Source: Dinochytrium kinnereticum
Taxonomy: Eukaryota > Chytridiomycota > Chytridiomycetes > Chytridiales > Chytridiaceae
Direction of reading: 5' to 3'
Length of the DNA stretch: 12,631 bases
Assembly: GCA_027604005.1 (NCBI GenBank)
Contig: JADGJT010000480.1
Coordinates: 2,607-15,237, forward strand
The position numbers were made by a program, and so were the translations under genes. How positions within the stretch are numbered: the stretch's first letter is position 1; each line of letters starts with the position of its first letter. Below the pieces are notes generated by a model that saw only the letters and a list, made by a program, of their open reading frames with translations, searched no databases and was not told the DNA's origin. Shown one piece after another: positions 9,006 through 12,631 of the stretch.

Positions 9006-9627
9006 CGAGTGGGTGTCAAACTTTGCCACATTCATTGCTTTCAAAGCCCTCAATAATTTTCATTCCTGATGTTGCGTGCGGAGCGTGGCTGTGTAGCCTG
9101 TAGTTTTCTGTCTTTTTCTCTCAGTCATCGGATAGTTTGACCACTTCAAGGGTTTCGGTGAGAGCCCTCATCGACAGAAAACTGTCAATGCATGGGCAAG
9201 CTTCCTTGGAGGTCAAGGCAGTTGTCACCATCCTCAAAATGGCAAACAACTCGGATGCCAATTTCAACACACTTAACTTTTAAGGCTCCACAAAAGGTTT
9301 GGCTTGTTTGCAGCATGCTCAACTCCCAGAAAAGGGGTTGGCGTTTTTTTGAGTTCCAACGTGCCTTGCTTCTGTGGCGTGCACGGTGTGGTGTACTACT
9401 GGTTTCCGTCGATGAAGCGTAAAGATTCAGAATTCAAAGAAAGATAACCTTGTGATTGAAGACAAGTCAACCTAAAGTGCCTTGCAGTCACTTGTTTTGA
9501 ACCTCGTCTTGCCCCACTTTAGAATATATTCTGCCTCATAAAAAGCATTGCATTTGCCTGCACCCTCCTGCTCACACTTCCTCTGACTGCCCTCAACGTT
9601 CGATACGATGACCATCTCCCCTGACGC
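8971..9627 (+). repeat. Upstream duplicated block, copy 1
   Basis: This block is homologous to 11956-12631. Shared words in order include the trinucleotide-rich CTCC run, GGGTGTCAAA, CCTGATGTTGCGTG, GTGTAGCCTGT, TTTGACCACTTCA, AACTGTCAAT, TTGGGCAAG or GGGCAAG, GCAAACAAC and GACAAGTCA. The two copies carry many substitutions and small indels until 9506. From 9507 to 9627 they are identical (121 bases). The offset is 3004 bases at the right end and about 2985 at the left. The block covers the promoter, 5' UTR and first 20 coding bases of the 338-aa gene. Weaker similarity may extend left to about 8850. Confidence 0.9.
9521..9545 (+). promoter_or_regulatory. Core promoter region of the 338-aa gene
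   Basis: A perfect 12-base palindrome AGAATATATTCT (9521-9532) and an A-rich TATA-like word CATAAAAAG (9537-9545) lie 63-87 bases before the ATG at 9608. Both are unchanged in the second copy (palindrome at 12525-12536). A looser inverted pair CAAGT...ACTTG just upstream (9463-9467 and 9490-9494) is also kept in both copies. The role as core promoter is inferred from position and conservation. Confidence 0.4.
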
Positions 9628-11439
9628 TTACGGTAAGTATTCAAACCCCCACTGCTGGTGCTCCCCGCATGCACTTCTTGATGGATAATCCTGCGATCCT
9701 GGCTCCACTGACTCCCTTGCTTCGCTACACTAGTAACTGCCCTCAACACCATCACAGCAGCATGGCCTGCCATCAAGAACTCTCTTGAAGCTGTGAGCAC
9801 TTCTTTCCTTCTTTCGTTTCTCATAATTATTCCTTTGGTCTTCCCTCCTCATTTTCCGTCGTTGCTTACAATTGCCAAACAGAAACGGGCGGTTGACGCC
9901 GCTTATGCAAAAGTGGATGACCATCAGGCGGCCATTGACGCTCTTAGCAGGGAAATGTAAGGGCTAATGACTTTGTTTACCTTTTGGATGGGTCCGTTAA
10001 CCAATTTACTTTTGTGTATTTATTTATAGGGATGCTTTCTTGAAAAAGAGCTCGGTATGTATAAAATGTCATGATGGGAGGGAAAACTTCTTGACTGTGG
10101 CCGGTGTCCGCGATTGCGCTTATCTCCCCTCGATAACTTTCATTCACTAATTCCTTACACAACCAAAAAACAGAGCTTCTTTGGGATTCTCATGATCAAC
10201 AAAAAGAAAAAGGAGAAAGATCTGACGACTCAAATTTCTATTGAACGCCAAAAAGTCACGGACCTTCTTTCTGAGGCCGTATCCATGTCATCCAAGGTAT
10301 GTAAAACGTTCATCGAAAGTGTCCTCTATTCCCCGTGTATGGCGATGTTTTGCAAATTAACTTCTATTTACCAACCACCCCCAACCCACCCCAGTTCGAG
10401 TCCCTAAAAGGAAGCTTTGATATCCTAGAATCCAACTTCTCTATCATTCTCCAAGAGATCAAAAAGGTAAAGGAAAAGAGAGTAAAACAGTTGTAATATT
10501 CTTTTGTCCTTCTGAATAGCATCCCAACTAACAACAAACCTCTTCTTCCACATTCCTTTCCTTTCTAAGGCCGTAGACGGCGATCCCAAGCTTCTTGCAG
10601 ATCTCAACACGCTTCGAGACTCGCGCATCGCCCTTGACGAGGCCAAGCGCAACCTCACCCCATCTACGAAATCTCTCGCCCTTCTCATCTCTGCCAGAGA
10701 CGAAGCCGACGCGACTCGACGCAAACTCATTGAAGAATACCCAGGGTAAGTGTTTTCACCTTCAATTCTAAGGCCTGGCTCCCTATTCTTATGGGTAAGT
10801 GTCTGATCAATCGGATTCAAATTTATTTAGGGACGGATATGAGAGCAATCCGTTTGGAAACGATATGTCGGCTAGCGCAGAGTCTTACGTTGATCCTGAA
10901 AGCCAACGAGGTATGTGCTTTGCTTTTGGTTTATAAAGTTAACTAAAACCTCAAATTTTTTCCCCACCTCAATTCACCAAGCTGCCATCTACGCGTCGGC
11001 CTCCATCGACGAGAAAATAAATCAAGCTTTTGAATTGGATACTTCTATTCCTCCTCATCGTCTAAACCCGTACGTTATATCCTCCCTGTTCTTTCAAAAA
11101 GGGGAACGACTGCAAACCTCATCGCCTAACCCTTATCCATCTAGCAAAACAATCGACCCAGAATCAACAACCTTCCGTCGACGCAACGCAGTAGTCGTCC
11201 AAAACGCCGTCCACCGTCTTGACGATCTTATTCAGAACCTCGACAGATCCATATCCTACCTCTCGGCGCGTGTCAGTAAATACCAGAAAGACGTGGTTTT
11301 GATGCCGAAGAAGGTTAGAGAGAGTGGGGAAAAGGTTTGGAAGATTGGTGAGGAGAAGTTTGGGAGTAAGACCGGAGATGAGGTTAAGGAGCGGTTGCCA
11401 GATATTTTTGACAGTATTAGGGCTGTTCTGGTGATTTGA
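9608..11439 (+). CDS. Unrecognised 338-aa helical protein, tandemly duplicated gene
   Basis: Ten exons: 9608-9632, 9734-9792, 9883-9956, 10030-10054, 10174-10296, 10395-10466, 10570-10745, 10831-10910, 10982-11069 and 11145-11439. All nine introns (71-119 bases) are GT-AG and all phases agree, giving 338 residues. The protein begins MTISPDAYVTALNTITAAWP. A short apolar stretch, SFFGILMI (near 62-69), is followed at once by NKKKKEKD. Long amphipathic helical runs follow (ISIERQKVTDLLSEAVSMSS, SNFSIILQEIKK, LADLNTLRDSRIALDEAKRN). After an acidic Gly/Asn/Ser break (GDGYESNPFGND) comes a second helical half with RLDDLIQNLDRSISYLSARVSKY, ending FDSIRAVLVI. There is no signal peptide. It looks like an all-alpha, coiled-coil-rich soluble protein. 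I do not recognise a family. The start is fixed by the short first exon, which is repeated exactly in the next copy at 12612. Confidence 0.85.
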
Positions 11440-11955
11440 GTGAGAGTCAGTGGACTGGCCTTTCTTTTTGTTGGTTTTAGGCTTTGTTCATTTTCATTCA
11501 TTTGGTTATTATTCTGTTGTTTATAGTGCCATAGGCCGGTTTTTTCTGTTTATTTCTCCTCTTCCCCATCCTCTTCTACTGTTCTTCGTGTGCCTCTTTT
11601 ACTGTTTTTACTTATGCTTAAAGTAATGAAAATAAAATGCATCTCATCCGGAATAATCACAAGGGAAATCATATGGCATTATGGCATTAGCATTCTATCA
11701 CTGTGGCTTTCTGCCTATGGCAAACATAGTTGTCTCTTCTGAATATTACGTTTTCCTCACACTGCCTTATATTTTCTTTGCGTTTTCCTAACTGCATAAA
11801 CACCACTATTCTGCTCTGTTGCCCTCCACCTATGTCTTATCATATTACCTCTCCTCGACACGCGCCTTTAGTGTCACGCGGAGGCCATCTGGCCACAGAG
11901 CCCAACGGTACCTGGAGAATTCGAAAGGCAGGCGGCAAGGACTGACCATTACTCT
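11440..11955. other. 3' region of the 338-aa gene and spacer
   Basis: About 520 bases between the stop of the 338-aa gene and the recognisable start of the second duplicated block. It is T-rich at first, as expected for a 3' UTR, and has an AATAAA at 11631-11636. A short plus-strand frame ends at 11943-11945 (GGHLATEPNGTWRIRKAGGKD) but has no supported start. No clear gene. Confidence 0.5.
11631..11636 (+). terminator. Poly(A) signal AATAAA for the 338-aa gene
   Basis: AATAAA on the coding strand, 192 bases past the stop at 11437-11439, after a long T-rich stretch. It is the only good match on this strand before the next promoter. Confidence 0.5.
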
Positions 11956-12631
11956 CTCTCATTTCCTCCACCGTCGCCCATTTGCCCGCTTATCGCCCTC
12001 CGTGAATGGGTGTCAAATTTTGCCGCATCGCTTTCCAACCCCTCAAGTGTTTTCTTTCCTGATGTTGCGTGACTGTGTAGCCTGTCGCTTTCTGTCTTTT
12101 CCTCTCAGTCTTTGGATGGTTTGACCACTTCAGGGTCGTCTGTGAGTCGTGACGTGCGTGAAGACAGAGTCTGAAACTGTCAATCTTGGGCAAGTTTATC
12201 ACGTCAAGTTGTCACTATCCCAATAAAAACTGCAAACAACAACTTCTCTGATGGCAAGAACAAGTTCAACACTCAATTGTCCCGCAAGATGGCTGGCAAA
12301 CTCCCAGATGGCTCGTGGCCAGTAAAAAGGGGCGAGGAGGGGAGTTTGGCGTTGTTCAGGGTGCGAATATGTCGTGCATATGTGCCGTGGACAGATTGAT
12401 GCACTGTTTTCCGCCGATGAAACGTTGCTACCCAGAATTCAAAGAATGATAGCGCATACTTGGAGACAAGTCAGTCTAAAGTGGCTTGAAGTCACTTGCT
12501 TTGAACCTCATCTTGCCCCACTTTAGAATATATTCTGCCTCATAAAAAGCATTGCATTTGCCTGCACCCTCCTGCTCACACTTCCTCTGACTGCCCTCAA
12601 CGTTCGATACGATGACCATCTCCCCTGACGC
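11956..12631 (+). repeat. Upstream duplicated block, copy 2
   Basis: Second copy of the block at 8971-9627. It has diverged by substitutions and indels over its first 555 bases and is identical over its last 121 (12511-12631). It is cut by the window end, so the repeat certainly continues. Confidence 0.9.
12612..12631 (+). CDS. Start of a second copy of the 338-aa protein gene, cut by window end
   Basis: The 20 bases from ATG at 12612 encode MTISPD plus two bases of the next codon and match 9608-9627 exactly, as does the preceding 5' region. The two ATGs are 3004 bases apart, in the same orientation. Whether the rest of this copy is intact cannot be seen. Confidence 0.75.

Noticed and set aside
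8644..9069. Long plus-strand open frame of 141 codons
   Set aside because: It starts with TTG and is rich in Arg, Ser, Pro and Leu, as expected for the antisense of the purine-first minus-strand frames over the same bases.
11730..11945. Plus-strand 71-codon frame upstream of the second duplicated block
   Set aside because: It has no ATG near its start, is T-rich in its first half like a 3' UTR, and has no equivalent in the first copy of the repeat.

Overview
The window looks like nuclear DNA of a fungus, most likely a chytrid-type early-diverging fungus. The coding sequences are broken by short GT-AG introns (about 44 to 167 bases). Plus-strand and minus-strand genes are separated by a few hundred bases, and AATAAA signals follow stop codons. 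The F-box/ankyrin protein, with repeats of the DPSxxxNxAIRxA type, resembles large families known from chytrid genomes. The taxonomic call is an inference from gene style. No bacterial features, rRNA, tRNA or CRISPR array were found.

Layout. (1) Bases 1-150 are A-rich and then a G/C-only near-palindrome; this may be a contig end or assembly artefact. (2) An F-box plus ankyrin-repeat gene on the minus strand starts at 1565 and is cut or corrupted at its 3' end near base 180. (3) Two tandem minus-strand paralogs of the steroid 5-alpha-reductase / trans-enoyl reductase family lie at 1916-3115 (278 aa) and 3504-4715 (289 aa). They share all four intron positions and phases. (4) A minus-strand two-exon gene at 5419-7214 encodes a 571-aa protein I do not recognise, with a long Ser/Pro-rich middle. 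(5) The gene-poor stretch 7215-9607 holds a (TACA)n microsatellite, a set of coding-like minus-strand pieces (8135-9005) that no long ORF captures, and the first copy of a duplicated promoter region. (6) A ten-exon plus-strand gene at 9608-11439 encodes a 338-aa, mostly helical protein of unknown function. (7) After its 3' region the same upstream sequence appears again (11956-12631). It ends on the first 20 coding bases of a second copy of that gene, so the locus is a tandem array with a period of about 3.0 kb.

The four minus-strand genes are co-oriented but separated by 350-700 base gaps, so each probably has its own promoter. I see no common pathway joining the reductases, the F-box protein and the two unknown proteins. 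The most notable features are the tandem unknown gene, whose promoter and start are perfectly conserved for 121 bases while the sequence further upstream has diverged, and the probable hidden gene at 8135-9005.
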